Part shown: positions 1-8,100 of the stretch, piece after piece
Position numbering within the stretch: the first letter of the stretch is position 1
How the letters are laid out: every line of letters starts with the position of its first letter
Source: Deltaproteobacteria bacterium HGW-Deltaproteobacteria-14
Lineage (GTDB): Bacteria; Myxococcota_A; UBA9042; PHBI01
Assembly (NCBI GenBank): GCA_002841945.1
Contig: PHBI01000022.1
Location: 1 to 48,952 of the forward strand
Length of the DNA: 48,952 nucleotides
Reading direction: 5' to 3'
Translations under genes and position numbers: made by a program
Notes under the pieces: generated by a model
Databases searched by the model: none
Seen by the model: only the letters and a program-made list of their open reading frames with translations
Told to the model about the DNA's origin: nothing

Positions 1-1
1 C

Positions 2-631
2 TCCGAGCTCGCAGCGATGGAGGAGCTCAGCGCCGACGCCGAGGCCCGCGCTGCGGGGGCGCAGGCCGACGCGGCGCGGACGCGGAGCGCCCTGGCGGCC
101 ATCGAGCGCGGCGCCGCGGCGACCACCGCAGCCGCCGCAGCGGCGGCGAGCCACCCCGAGACGGCGCCGCCGCGCGACGTGACCGACGGCTCTCCGGCCA
201 GCGACGACGAGCCCGTCCGCGTGCCCCCGACCGTGCGCTACGGCGCGCGCGCCACCCGAGGCGACGGCTCGGCGCCCGGCGAGAGCGGCCCCTCTGGCCG
301 AGTGGGTGAGGGCGGGGCGTTTCGCGCGGCCACGCCCCGGGTCATCGTGGGCACACCAGCGGTGACCGGGCCGAGCCCGCGCCAGGTCGTGGCCGCCTTC
401 CCCGAGGTGATGGCCCTCATCTGGCGCGCGCTCGACACCGCGGACTTCGGCGCGATCGAGCCGCACGCGCGTCAACTCCATCGCTGGTTCGACGCCGCTG
501 GCCAGCGGCGGCTCACCGAGATCGCGTCCCACCTCGAGCTCGCCTGCACCTGGCGCGATCAGGCGGCGACGCGCGCGCTCCTCGTCGCGCTCGAGCGCGA
601 CTTCGGCGACGGCGCGGCGCTGCTCCGCTAG
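2..631 (+). CDS. Ala-rich coiled-coil protein, 3' part only
   Basis: The reading frame is already open at the window edge and an in-frame ATG lies at 17. The residues on both sides of that ATG form one continuous Ala/Glu-rich helix with no ribosome binding site, so the true start is probably upstream of the window. The visible part is a helical coiled-coil segment, then a low-complexity Pro/Gly/Arg linker (about residues 45-115 from the ATG), then a helical C-terminal domain of about 85 residues. That last domain has the hydrophobic spacing and the LLVALERDF-like ending of histidine phosphotransfer (Hpt) bundles, but the HxxKG phosphorylation motif is absent. An Hpt-derived output domain of a larger signalling protein is therefore only a guess. 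Codon bias supports coding. Confidence 0.6.
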   Translation, partial: SELAAMEELSADAEARAAGAQADAARTRSALAAIERGAAATTAAAAAAASHPETAPPRDVTDGSPASDDEPVRVPPTVRYGARATRGDGSAPGESGPSGRVGEGGAFRAATPRVIVGTPAVTGPSPRQVVAAFPEVMALIWRALDTADFGAIEPHARQLHRWFDAAGQRRLTEIASHLELACTWRDQAATRALLVALERDFGDGAALLR

Positions 632-657
632 AGGGTGTTTCAATATCCTGGCGCGGG

Positions 658-673
658 GCGTGCGCAAGCACGC
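658..673 (+). terminator. Small hairpin with GCAA tetraloop
   Basis: GCGTGC and GCACGC pair around a GCAA loop (a GNRA-type tetraloop) 27 bases after the stop at 631. There is no following T-run, so a terminator role is only suggested by position. Confidence 0.25.
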
Positions 674-809
674 GCCGTGACAGGTTGCGGCCCGGTTCGA
701 TGGCCGTCGAGGCGCCGTGGAGCCGAGGGCGTCCTCCGAGCTCTCGGGGACGCGCAGATGGCGGCGGACCGCCGGCAAGACGCAAGCTATGTCGGCACGG
801 GACCTGTGT

Positions 810-930
810 CTGAAACGGCAGGTTTTCGACCGCTACCCGGGCGCTGCGCCCCGCGCCCCGCGCCCCGCGAGGGAAGCCCCGAAAGGGCCGCCTGGCCAAA
901 CACAAAGCCGGCCAGGCGGTGGCGAAACTG
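810..930 (-). repeat. Dispersed double-hairpin repeat, copy 1
   Basis: Read on the minus strand this stretch contains the arms CCGCCTGGCC and GGCCAGGCGG around an 11-13 nt loop. Then come a pyrimidine-rich spacer, a GGGCGCAGCGCCC palindrome and a tail reading CGAAAACCTGCCGTTTCAG. The same order recurs on the plus strand at 23509-23645, 23742-23800 (5' half) and 26167-26275. The surrounding stretch 632-989 shows no convincing gene; its open frames do not keep the local codon bias. Confidence 0.75.
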
Positions 931-989
931 GTCCGTGGGGGGACCGCGCGGCGAAGGTCACCGTTCGTCGACCGTCCCGTCTCGCCCGC

Positions 990-1574
990 TCACTCCGGGC
1001 GCCGGGCGACCAACCACAGCTCCCGGCCCGCGGCGCCGGCGGCCTCATCGCACCCGAGGATCGTCAGGTGGGCCGCGACCGCGCGCGCGTCCGCGGCCGT
1101 CGTCAGAAAGCGCGGGCTCGGGCCGCCGCTGCGGCCCTCCCACGCCGCAGCGGACAACGCCGCCAGCACGAACAGCCCCCCGGGGGCGAGCCGCGCGACC
1201 AGCGCCCGGCCGAGCTCCACCCCCGGCCAGAAGTGCAGGCAGGTGACGAGGTCGTACGCCGGCGCGAGCGCGGCCGGCAGCCCGTCGTCCAGGTCGCGCT
1301 CCCAGGTCCGCACCCGCGCGCCCAGCCCGCGCGCCTCCGCCAGCCCGCGCGCCTTGCCGAGCCCGCGGGGCGAGATGTCCACGGCGTCCACCTCCAGACC
1401 CCGCTCGGCCAGCCACACGGCGGCCTGGCCCTCACCGGCGGCGACGTCCAGCGCCCGCCCGCTCCGCGGCAGCGAGTCCTCCCAGGCCAGCAGCGTCGCC
1501 GGGGGCCCCGCGCCCATCACCAGGGCGTCCGGCGAGTAGCGCCCCTCCCACTTCTTCCGGTCCGCCTCGCTCAC
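990..1574 (-). CDS. Class I SAM-dependent methyltransferase
   Basis: A small soluble methyltransferase of about 194 residues with the Rossmann-type SAM site. Motif I reads ALDVAAGEGQAAVWLAERG, followed by the acidic strand end VDAVDISPRG and a DLVTCLHFWPG motif IV region. The opening SEADRKKWEGRYS resembles TehB and thiopurine-type small methyltransferases, which begin with a W..RY helix. I chose the GTG at 1574 because GGAGG sits just upstream in the message and the family signature starts there; an in-frame ATG at 1604 would add ten residues lacking such a signal. The substrate cannot be told from sequence. The gene stands alone, convergent with its left neighbour. Confidence 0.85.
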   Translation of the reverse strand: MSEADRKKWEGRYSPDALVMGAGPPATLLAWEDSLPRSGRALDVAAGEGQAAVWLAERGLEVDAVDISPRGLGKARGLAEARGLGARVRTWERDLDDGLPAALAPAYDLVTCLHFWPGVELGRALVARLAPGGLFVLAALSAAAWEGRSGGPSPRFLTTAADARAVAAHLTILGCDEAAGAAGRELWLVARRPE

Positions 1575-2071
1575 CCCGCCCTCCGCGCCTCTTTGCGATC
1601 GCACGCGTGACGTCGGACATGAAAGACAGCGTCATCGCGAACGTGATTGTGCGTTGCAGCAACGCCGGCTGGGCCGCCAGGGGGGCGGCGTCAGCCCCCG
1701 ACCGTCTCCCCGCGGCGAGAGCGCGTCAACCGCGGCGCGTCCCCCTTCGGTCCGCTGGACCCTCTCGGCCTGTGCGGCGGTCGGCCCGAGCTCCGTCGAC
1801 GCGACGCCGACGGCGGGGACCATCGCCGTCGTCGGCGGCGGCGAGACGCTCGCGGTCGAGGTCACCGTCGAGCCCATCGACCCGCTCCGGGGGCGAGGAT
1901 GCTGCGCCGCGGTAGTCGGGCGCCCGCGTCGCCTCGCGAAGGAGCCTCCGGTCCGGGGGGCGTCGGGGTTGCCGCCATGGCCGCGCCGCATCGTTTGCTT
2001 GACAGTCGGGGCTCGCGATCGCTACCACATTTGGGCTGCGCGGCGGCCGAACGCCCAGCAGGCCCGCACCC
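1575..2071. other. Gene-less stretch with an orphan signal-peptide start
   Basis: No open frame here shows the local coding bias over its length. Two things stand out. On the minus strand at 1662 a TTG-initiated start reads MLQRTITFAMTL and matches the first codons of the esterase lipoprotein at 29883-30965 (MLHRTIIFALTS) at most bases over about 27 nt, without any mature body. It overlaps a GCGTTGC-A-GCAACGC palindrome at 1651-1665. On the plus strand around 1770-1890 a frame reads LSACAAVGPSS and then a beta-rich stretch, which could be a decayed lipoprotein. Confidence 0.4.
1999..2028 (+). promoter_or_regulatory. Candidate sigma-70-type promoter
   Basis: A perfect TTGACA at 1999-2004 is followed 18 bases later by TACCAC at 2023-2028, in a locally less GC-rich patch. 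It would drive the lipocalin/prenyl-synthase fusion with a leader of roughly 40-55 nt. Confidence 0.4.
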
Positions 2072-4333
2072 GTGGGCGACGCTCTCGACATGCGAAGGCG
2101 GACGACGTTGATAGAACGCCCTGCGGACTGGCCGGCGAGCGGCCCGATCGACCTCCGGGTCCACGACCTCCCGCATCGCTCGTCGATGACCGAGTGGTGG
2201 TACCTCCACACCCACATCGCCACCGAAGACGGCCGCGACCTGGCGCTGTTCGCCTCGTTCTTCCGGGTGGTCCGCGGGCGCGACGAGGCGACCAACGAGC
2301 TCCGCTACGCCCACTCGATGACCTGGTCGATCTCCGATCTGGACGCCGAGAGATACTACCCCGACACCCTCGTCGATCGCGCCGCCCCGGAGATGGGGCT
2401 CGAGAAGCTCGACCGCGGCCACGGCTCGCGCGACCCCCGGGTCTCGAGCGCGCTGCGCGAGATCCTCGAGCGTGGCCACGTCCCGTACCCCGATCACATG
2501 TTCGAGGACGAGCCCTACGTCGGCACGAGCAAGCTCGAGCTCGACATGGGTGGCAACCGCCTGGTCAAGAACGACGACGGCAGCTACGGCCTGACGCTCT
2601 TCCACGAGCACTTCAAGCACGGCGTCGAGCTCGTCTTCACCCCCGAGCGCGCCCCGGTGCGCCACGGCGACGACGGCCTGGTGCGGGGGCACGACGGCTC
2701 GCACATGTTCTACTACTTCATCCCGCGCTGCGCGGTGACCGGGACCGTCACCTGGAACGGCCTCCCGGTGAAGGTCGCGAGCGGCTCGGGTTGGTACGAC
2801 CACGAGTTCGGTGGGCAGCGCGAGGACGGCCAGGAGATCAACGAGGACGTCGCCTGGAACTGGATCGCCTGCCAGCTCGACGACGGCAGCGACGTCACCG
2901 CCTACACGATGGTCGACGTGAAGACCGGCGAGAGCCTCGGCCAGCGCGCCGTCGTGGTGGGGCCGGACGGCGCGCGCCGCGAGCACGCCGCGCTGAGCTT
3001 CACCCCCCTCGACGCGTGGCGCAGCACCCGGACGTTCAACACCTACCCGACGCGCTGGCGCCTCGAGGTGCCCGGCGCCGAGCTCGACCTCGCCGTCGAC
3101 GGCGCCTTCGCCGACCAGGAGCTCGTCACCCTCATCTCGAAGCCCGCCTTCTGGGAGGGGCGCGCCCGCGTCCACGGCACCTTCCGCGGGCGCCCGACCG
3201 AGGGGCGCGCCTACGTCGAGCGCTCGGGCTTTCTGGCCGTCGAGACCCTCGACCAGTTCTTCAAGGCGGTCGGCGAGCGCGTGCGCGCCTCGGTCGCGGC
3301 GCTGCTGCCCTACGAGCCCAGCTACGAGCAGGTCCGCGGGCTCATCGCGAGCGAGGCCCGCGACCACTATATGCAGGGCGTCGACCTCGACCAGTTCGTC
3401 CTCACCGGCGTGACGCCGGTGCGCGAGATCACCGACCGCGGCGGCAAGGGCTGGCGCTCGTACGCCGCGCTCGCCTGCTGCGACGTCGTCGGCGGCGACT
3501 CCCGCGACTTCGTCCAGTGGCTCGCGATGCCCGAGCTCATGCACGTCGGCTCGCTCATCGTGGACGACGTCCAGGACGGCTCCACCGTGCGCCGCGGCGG
3601 CCCGACCTGCCACGTGCTCCACGGCCAGGCGCTGGCCATCAACGCCGGCACCTCCTGCTACTTCATGGGCCAGCACCTGCTCAAGGGCTCGGCCGTCTCG
3701 AACGTCGACAAGCTCCGCCTCTACGACCTCTACTTCGAGGCCCTGCGCGCCGGGCACGCCGGCCAGGCGGCCGACATCAAGGGGCTCGACGACTACATGC
3801 CGCGCGCGATCGAGACCGGCGACACCGCCGAGCTCGAGGAGCGCATCCTCGCCATCCACCGGCTCAAGACCGCCGCCCCCGCCGGGGCGCTGGCGCGCAT
3901 GGGCGGGGTCGCGGGGCACGGCAGCGAGGAGCAGATCGAGGGCCTCGGGCGCTACTTCGAGTCCCTCGGGCTCGCCTTCCAGATCGTCGACGACGTGCTG
4001 AACCTGCGCGGCTTCGAGCGCAGCCTCAAGGCGCACGGCGAGGACATCGCCCACGGCAAGGTCACCCTCCCCATCGCCAAGGGCCTCGGTCGGGTCGATC
4101 GCGCCGAGCGCCAGGAGATCTGGGACATCGTGCGGAGCAAGCCCCAGGACCAGGCGGTCATCGACGGGGTCATCGCGCGCCTCGAGGCCGTCGGCGCCAT
4201 CGAGGCCTGCTCGATCGAGGCGAAGGAGCTGGTCGAGGCGGCGTGGACGCGGGTCCAGCCGCTGCTCGAGGACTCGATCGTGAAGCTCATGCTGCGGGCC
4301 TTCGGGGGCTACGTGCTCGAGCGGCACTATTGA
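2072..4333 (+). CDS. CrtC/AttH-like lipocalin domain fused to isoprenyl diphosphate synthase
   Basis: A 753-residue two-domain protein. Residues about 30-390 look like the CrtC/AttH lipocalin-like family: TEWWYLHTHI near the N terminus, SGSGWYDHEFGGQ and WNWIACQLDDGSDVTAYTM further in. Residues about 395-753 are a trans-isoprenyl diphosphate synthase, which adds isopentenyl diphosphate to allylic diphosphates. The first Asp-rich motif DDVQD is at 498-502, followed by GSTVRRGG, and the second region FQIVDDVLNL has DDVLN at 640-644. Small residues G and S lie five and four positions before the first motif, as in type-III GGPP synthases, so a C20 or longer product is inferred. The start is uncertain: GTG 2072 or ATG 2090. 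No signal peptide is seen. Hydration or another terpenoid modification by the lipocalin half, by analogy with CrtC, is inference. folE follows 116 bases later. Confidence 0.85.
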   Translation: MGDALDMRRRTTLIERPADWPASGPIDLRVHDLPHRSSMTEWWYLHTHIATEDGRDLALFASFFRVVRGRDEATNELRYAHSMTWSISDLDAERYYPDTLVDRAAPEMGLEKLDRGHGSRDPRVSSALREILERGHVPYPDHMFEDEPYVGTSKLELDMGGNRLVKNDDGSYGLTLFHEHFKHGVELVFTPERAPVRHGDDGLVRGHDGSHMFYYFIPRCAVTGTVTWNGLPVKVASGSGWYDHEFGGQREDGQEINEDVAWNWIACQLDDGSDVTAYTMVDVKTGESLGQRAVVVGPDGARREHAALSFTPLDAWRSTRTFNTYPTRWRLEVPGAELDLAVDGAFADQELVTLISKPAFWEGRARVHGTFRGRPTEGRAYVERSGFLAVETLDQFFKAVGERVRASVAALLPYEPSYEQVRGLIASEARDHYMQGVDLDQFVLTGVTPVREITDRGGKGWRSYAALACCDVVGGDSRDFVQWLAMPELMHVGSLIVDDVQDGSTVRRGGPTCHVLHGQALAINAGTSCYFMGQHLLKGSAVSNVDKLRLYDLYFEALRAGHAGQAADIKGLDDYMPRAIETGDTAELEERILAIHRLKTAAPAGALARMGGVAGHGSEEQIEGLGRYFESLGLAFQIVDDVLNLRGFERSLKAHGEDIAHGKVTLPIAKGLGRVDRAERQEIWDIVRSKPQDQAVIDGVIARLEAVGAIEACSIEAKELVEAAWTRVQPLLEDSIVKLMLRAFGGYVLERHY

Positions 4334-4336
4334 TTG

Positions 4337-4352
4337 TCTCGCATGTGCGAGA
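4337..4352. promoter_or_regulatory. Perfect palindrome between fusion gene and folE
   Basis: TCTCGCA and TGCGAGA are separated by TG, three bases after the stop of the upstream gene and about 100 bases before folE. It could be an operator for folE or a transcript 3' hairpin; the sequence alone does not decide. Confidence 0.35.
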
Positions 4353-4449
4353 TGCGTTGGCAGTGAGCATTCCGTAGGGTTTTCGGCTGCAAGTCGGACA
4401 ACTCCCTCGCTTTGCACTCGCGTGCATCAGCCCTGACAGGAGACGAGAC

Positions 4450-5049
4450 ATGAGCGATCGCCGCCCCACCGCGGAAGAGGCCGAGGAGTACGTCCGGGGG
4501 CTGCTCCGCTTCATCGGCGAGGACCCCGACCGCGAGGGCCTCGTGAAGACGCCGAGCCGCGTCGTGCGCTCCTTCGCCGAGCACTACGCCGGCTACAATC
4601 AGACCAAGGAGCAGGCGCTCTCGACGGTCTTCAAGGAGGTCGCCGGCTACGACGAGCTCGTCCTCGTCAGCGACATCGAGGTCTACAGCCACTGCGAGCA
4701 CCACATGGTGCCCTTCGTCGGCAAGGCCCACGTCGCCTACATCCCGAACGGCCAGATCGTCGGCCTCTCCAAGCTCGCGCGCGTCGTCGACGTCTACGCC
4801 AAGCGCCTCCAGGTGCAGGAGAAGCTCACCGCGCAGATCGCCGGGGCCCTCGATGAGGTGCTTCAGCCCCAGGGCGTCGCGGTCGTCATGCAGTGCCAGC
4901 ACTTCTGCATGTGCTACCGCGGCGTGAAGAAGCCCGGCTCCTGGACGACCACCTCGCGCCTGCTCGGGTGCTTCCTCGACGATCCCACGGCGCGCATGGA
5001 GCTCTTGACCCTCATCGGCCTGCCCCGCGCCATCGGCGGCCAGGGCTGA
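4450..5049 (+). CDS. folE: GTP cyclohydrolase I
   Basis: Type-IA GTP cyclohydrolase I, 199 residues, a normal length. It converts GTP to 7,8-dihydroneopterin triphosphate, the first step of tetrahydrofolate and biopterin synthesis, as a cytosolic homodecamer. The zinc ligands of the family are visible: C82 and H85 in [10 protein letters not shown] and C153 in [11 protein letters not shown]. The substrate-binding signature [19 protein letters not shown] follows. AGGAGA lies 7 bases before the ATG. The family's usual QARHLCM region reads QCQHFCM here, with two extra cysteines; that is unusual but leaves the ligand in place. The gene is followed at once by a GC-rich hairpin. Its relation to the upstream isoprenoid gene is unknown. 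Confidence 0.97.
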   Translation: MSDRRPTAEEAEEYVRGLLRFIGEDPDREGLVKTPSRVVRSFAEHYAGYNQTKEQALSTVFKEVAGYDELVLVSDIEVYSHCEHHMVPFVGKAHVAYIPNGQIVGLSKLARVVDVYAKRLQVQEKLTAQIAGALDEVLQPQGVAVVMQCQHFCMCYRGVKKPGSWTTTSRLLGCFLDDPTARMELLTLIGLPRAIGGQG

Positions 5050-5056
5050 GATGAAG

Positions 5057-5078
5057 GCGGGGGCCCCTCGGCCCCCGC
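5057..5078 (+). terminator. folE terminator-like hairpin
   Basis: A perfect 9-bp stem, GCGGGGGCC with GGCCCCCGC around a CCTC loop, starts eight bases after the folE stop. No T-run follows, as is common in very GC-rich genomes. Confidence 0.55.
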
Positions 5079-5107
5079 GTCGTCACTCCGCTCGGCGGGC
5101 AGGCGCC

Positions 5108-5135
5108 GCGTGACCGCCCGAGCGGACGGTCACGC
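5108..5135 (-). terminator. Terminator-like hairpin for the first EGF/lectin gene
   Basis: GCGTGACCG and CGGTCACGC form a perfect 9-bp stem with a 10-nt loop, just past the stop (5147) of the minus-strand gene. Together with the folE hairpin it separates two convergent genes. Confidence 0.5.
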
Positions 5136-5146
5136 GCCCGGGCGCG

Positions 5147-8100
5147 CTACCTGACGTAGATCTCGATGTTGTCGAGGCCCCAGGACTCGTCGGTCGAGCC
5201 CTGGTTGATGTTCGAGCTGCCGCTCACCAGCACGCTGCTCGAGGTGTGGTTGATGGTGCCGGACACGTGGGTCTTGACCTCGGTGTTCCAGCCGCCGCCG
5301 CACACCGCCGCGCCGTCGCAGATGCCGCCGACGTTCTGGCAGCCCTGGCTGCAGAAGCAGTAGCGCTGCGACCAGATCTGGGTGCCGCCGAAGCTCAGGT
5401 AACCGGTCTCGTCGGCGCCGCAGCCCGGGCAGTTGTAGTCCCAGCTGTCGATCTTCACGAAGTCGATCTCGAGCCGCGCCTGGGTGTGCGGGACCGCCGA
5501 CCAGCTGTAGGTCTTCTGGTTCGTCCCGCCGGCCATCGCGCCGTAGCCGCCGACGATGGCGCCCCAGACGCCGCAGCTGGTGACCGCGTTGGTCGCGCTC
5601 CACCCCGAGGTCGACCCGCTGTCGAAGTTCTCCGACGCCACCAGCTGCCAGCCGCCGCCGTTCGTGCTGTTGTTGCAGTAGACGTTGTAGGCGGCGCCGC
5701 TGCCGAGGATCCCATCGGGGTCGATCTTGTAGGTCCCGTCGCTCAGGAAGCCGGCGTCGCGCCAGTCCGCGCAGCTCTTGCCGATGAAGTCGCGGTCGGC
5801 GGTGTCGCACATGAAGCGGTCGGAGGCGTAGCCGGTGGGCCACGGGTTGCTGCTCGTGTGCGGGATGTCGTTGTACCAGGACAGGGCGCCGCCGCCGTCC
5901 CAGTCGTAGTACATCGACGCGTCGGTGTCGTTGTCGCCGTTGGGCTCGGTGATGTTGGTCCGGTTCGTGACCCAGTAGGCGCCGTTGTCGCGCGCGTGCC
6001 AGCTGCAGCCGGGGCTGTGGCTGTGGAACGGGCGCGTCAGGCAGGTCGCCCCCTTCGAGTTCGGGTAGATGCCCATGATGAACATGTACTGCTCGGACGC
6101 GTCGGGCCCGTAGACGTTGCTCACCGCCACGTTCCACGCCGCGAGCTGGTGCTGCTGGCTGCGCGGGATGAAGAGGTGCATCCCCAGGCTCTGGCAGTAG
6201 GACTCGGCCTGAGCGGCGTTGTACTTGGTGTCGACCTTGGCCTTGTAGAGGGTGTAGCCGCCGCCGTTCGACGTCATGTCACACCACACCTGGAGCGGCT
6301 GCTTCGGCCCGGTGGCGTCGGGGTCGATGGTGTAGATCCCGCTCTGGGTGTAGCCCGCGTCGAGCCAGTCGAGGCAGCTCGTCTGCGCGTAGGTGCTGCA
6401 CGTGGTGCCGAGCCAGCCGGGCTGGCAGCCCGGGCACGAGGTCGCTGAGCCCGAGCCCTGGTCGCAGGTCACGGTCCCGGTGCAGTTCCCGAGGGGGCAC
6501 GCGCTCTGGCACGCGCCGCCGTACCAGCCGGCCACGCACGGCGTGCAGCTCGAGGCGATGCCCGCGGCCTGGGTGCAGGTCACGGTGCCGACGCAGTGGC
6601 CCTGGGAGCAGGCCTTGTCGCACTTGGTGCTCCAGAAGCCGGCGCTGCAGCCGGTGCAGCTCACCGTCGAGCCGCTCAGCTGCTCGCAGGTCGGCGTGCC
6701 GGTGCAGTTGCCCTGCTGACACGTCGAGGGGCAGGTGAGGCCCCAGTAGCCCGTCTGGCAGCCGGTGCAGCTCGTCGCCGTGCCGCTCGACTTGTTGCAC
6801 GTCACCGTGCCGGTGCAGTGCCCCTGCGGGCAGTTCGAGCTGCAGGTGGTGCCCCACGAGCCGGCGTTGCACGCGTTGCAGCTCGTGGCCGTGCCGGAGG
6901 ACTGGCTGCACGTCACGGTGCCGACACAGTTGCCCTGGGGGCAGCTGCTCGCGCAGGTCGCGCCCCACTTCCCGAGGGCGCACCCGCCCGGGCACTGCGT
7001 CGCGTGGCCGTCGGCCTTGTCGCAGGTCACCGTGCCGATGCAGCTCCCCTGGGTGCAGGCGTTGCCGCACGACGCGCCCCAGAAGCCGTCGTCGCACGAG
7101 GAGCACGCCGTCGCGGCGCCGCTCGTCTGGTTGCAGGTCACGGTGCCGGTGCAGTGCCCCTGCTCGCAGCTCGCCGCGCAGGTCGGCCCCCAGGACCCCG
7201 CCACGCACCCCTGGCAGCTCGTCGTGTCGCCGGTCCCCTGGTCGCAGCTCACCGTGCCGGTGCAGTGGTCGTCCTGGCACGTCTGGGCGCAGGTCGGCCC
7301 CCAGTGTCCCGCCGTGCAGGCGCCGCAGCTCGTCGCGCCGCCGCTGTTCTGGTCGCAGGTCACGGTCCCGACGCAGTCGCCCTGCGCGCAGGTGTTCTGG
7401 CAGCTCGCGCCCCACTTGCCGGGGTCGCACGCCGAGCACGAGGCCGTCGCGCCGGTCTGCTGGTTGCACACCACGGTGCCGGTGCAGCCGCCGGCGTCGC
7501 AGGTGCTCTGGCAGGTGGCGCCCCAGTACCCGGCTTGGCAGCCGGTGCAGCTCACCGCGGCGCCGTTCGTCTTCGAGCAGGCCACGATCCCGGTGCAGCT
7601 CCCCTGGGCGCAGGTGCTCTCGCAGATGTTGCCCCAGCGCCCGTCGCGGCACGCGGTGCACGCGAGCGGCGTGCCCGTGAGCTTATTGCAGGTCGCGACC
7701 CCGGTGCAGCCGTCGATGACGCAGTTGTTCTGACAGGTCGGCCCCCAGAAGCCGTCCTCGCACACCGTGCAGGCCTGCGGCTGGCCGCTCGCCTGGTCGC
7801 AGGTCGCGACGCCCGCGCAGTGGTTGATCTCACAGGTGTTCTCGCATGCCACGCCCCAGCTCCCGGCGTTGCAGCTGGTGCACTTGGAGACGGCGCCGGT
7901 GATCTTGTCGCACTGCAGCCCAGAGGCGCAGCTGGCACGGCTGCAGGTCTTGTCGCAGATGTCGCCCCAGTAGCCGCCGCCGCACGCGGTGCAGTTCTGC
8001 GCCGCGCCCGAGGCCTGCTCGCAGGTCGGGTCGCCGACGCAGTGCGGGATGACGCACTGGTTCTCGCACTTGGTGCCCGACCAGCCGGTCGCACACATCG

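Noticed and set aside
290..631. Hpt phosphotransfer domain in the first gene
   Set aside because: The helix pattern fits, but the HxxKG phosphosite cannot be aligned without a three-residue gap, so I did not name it.
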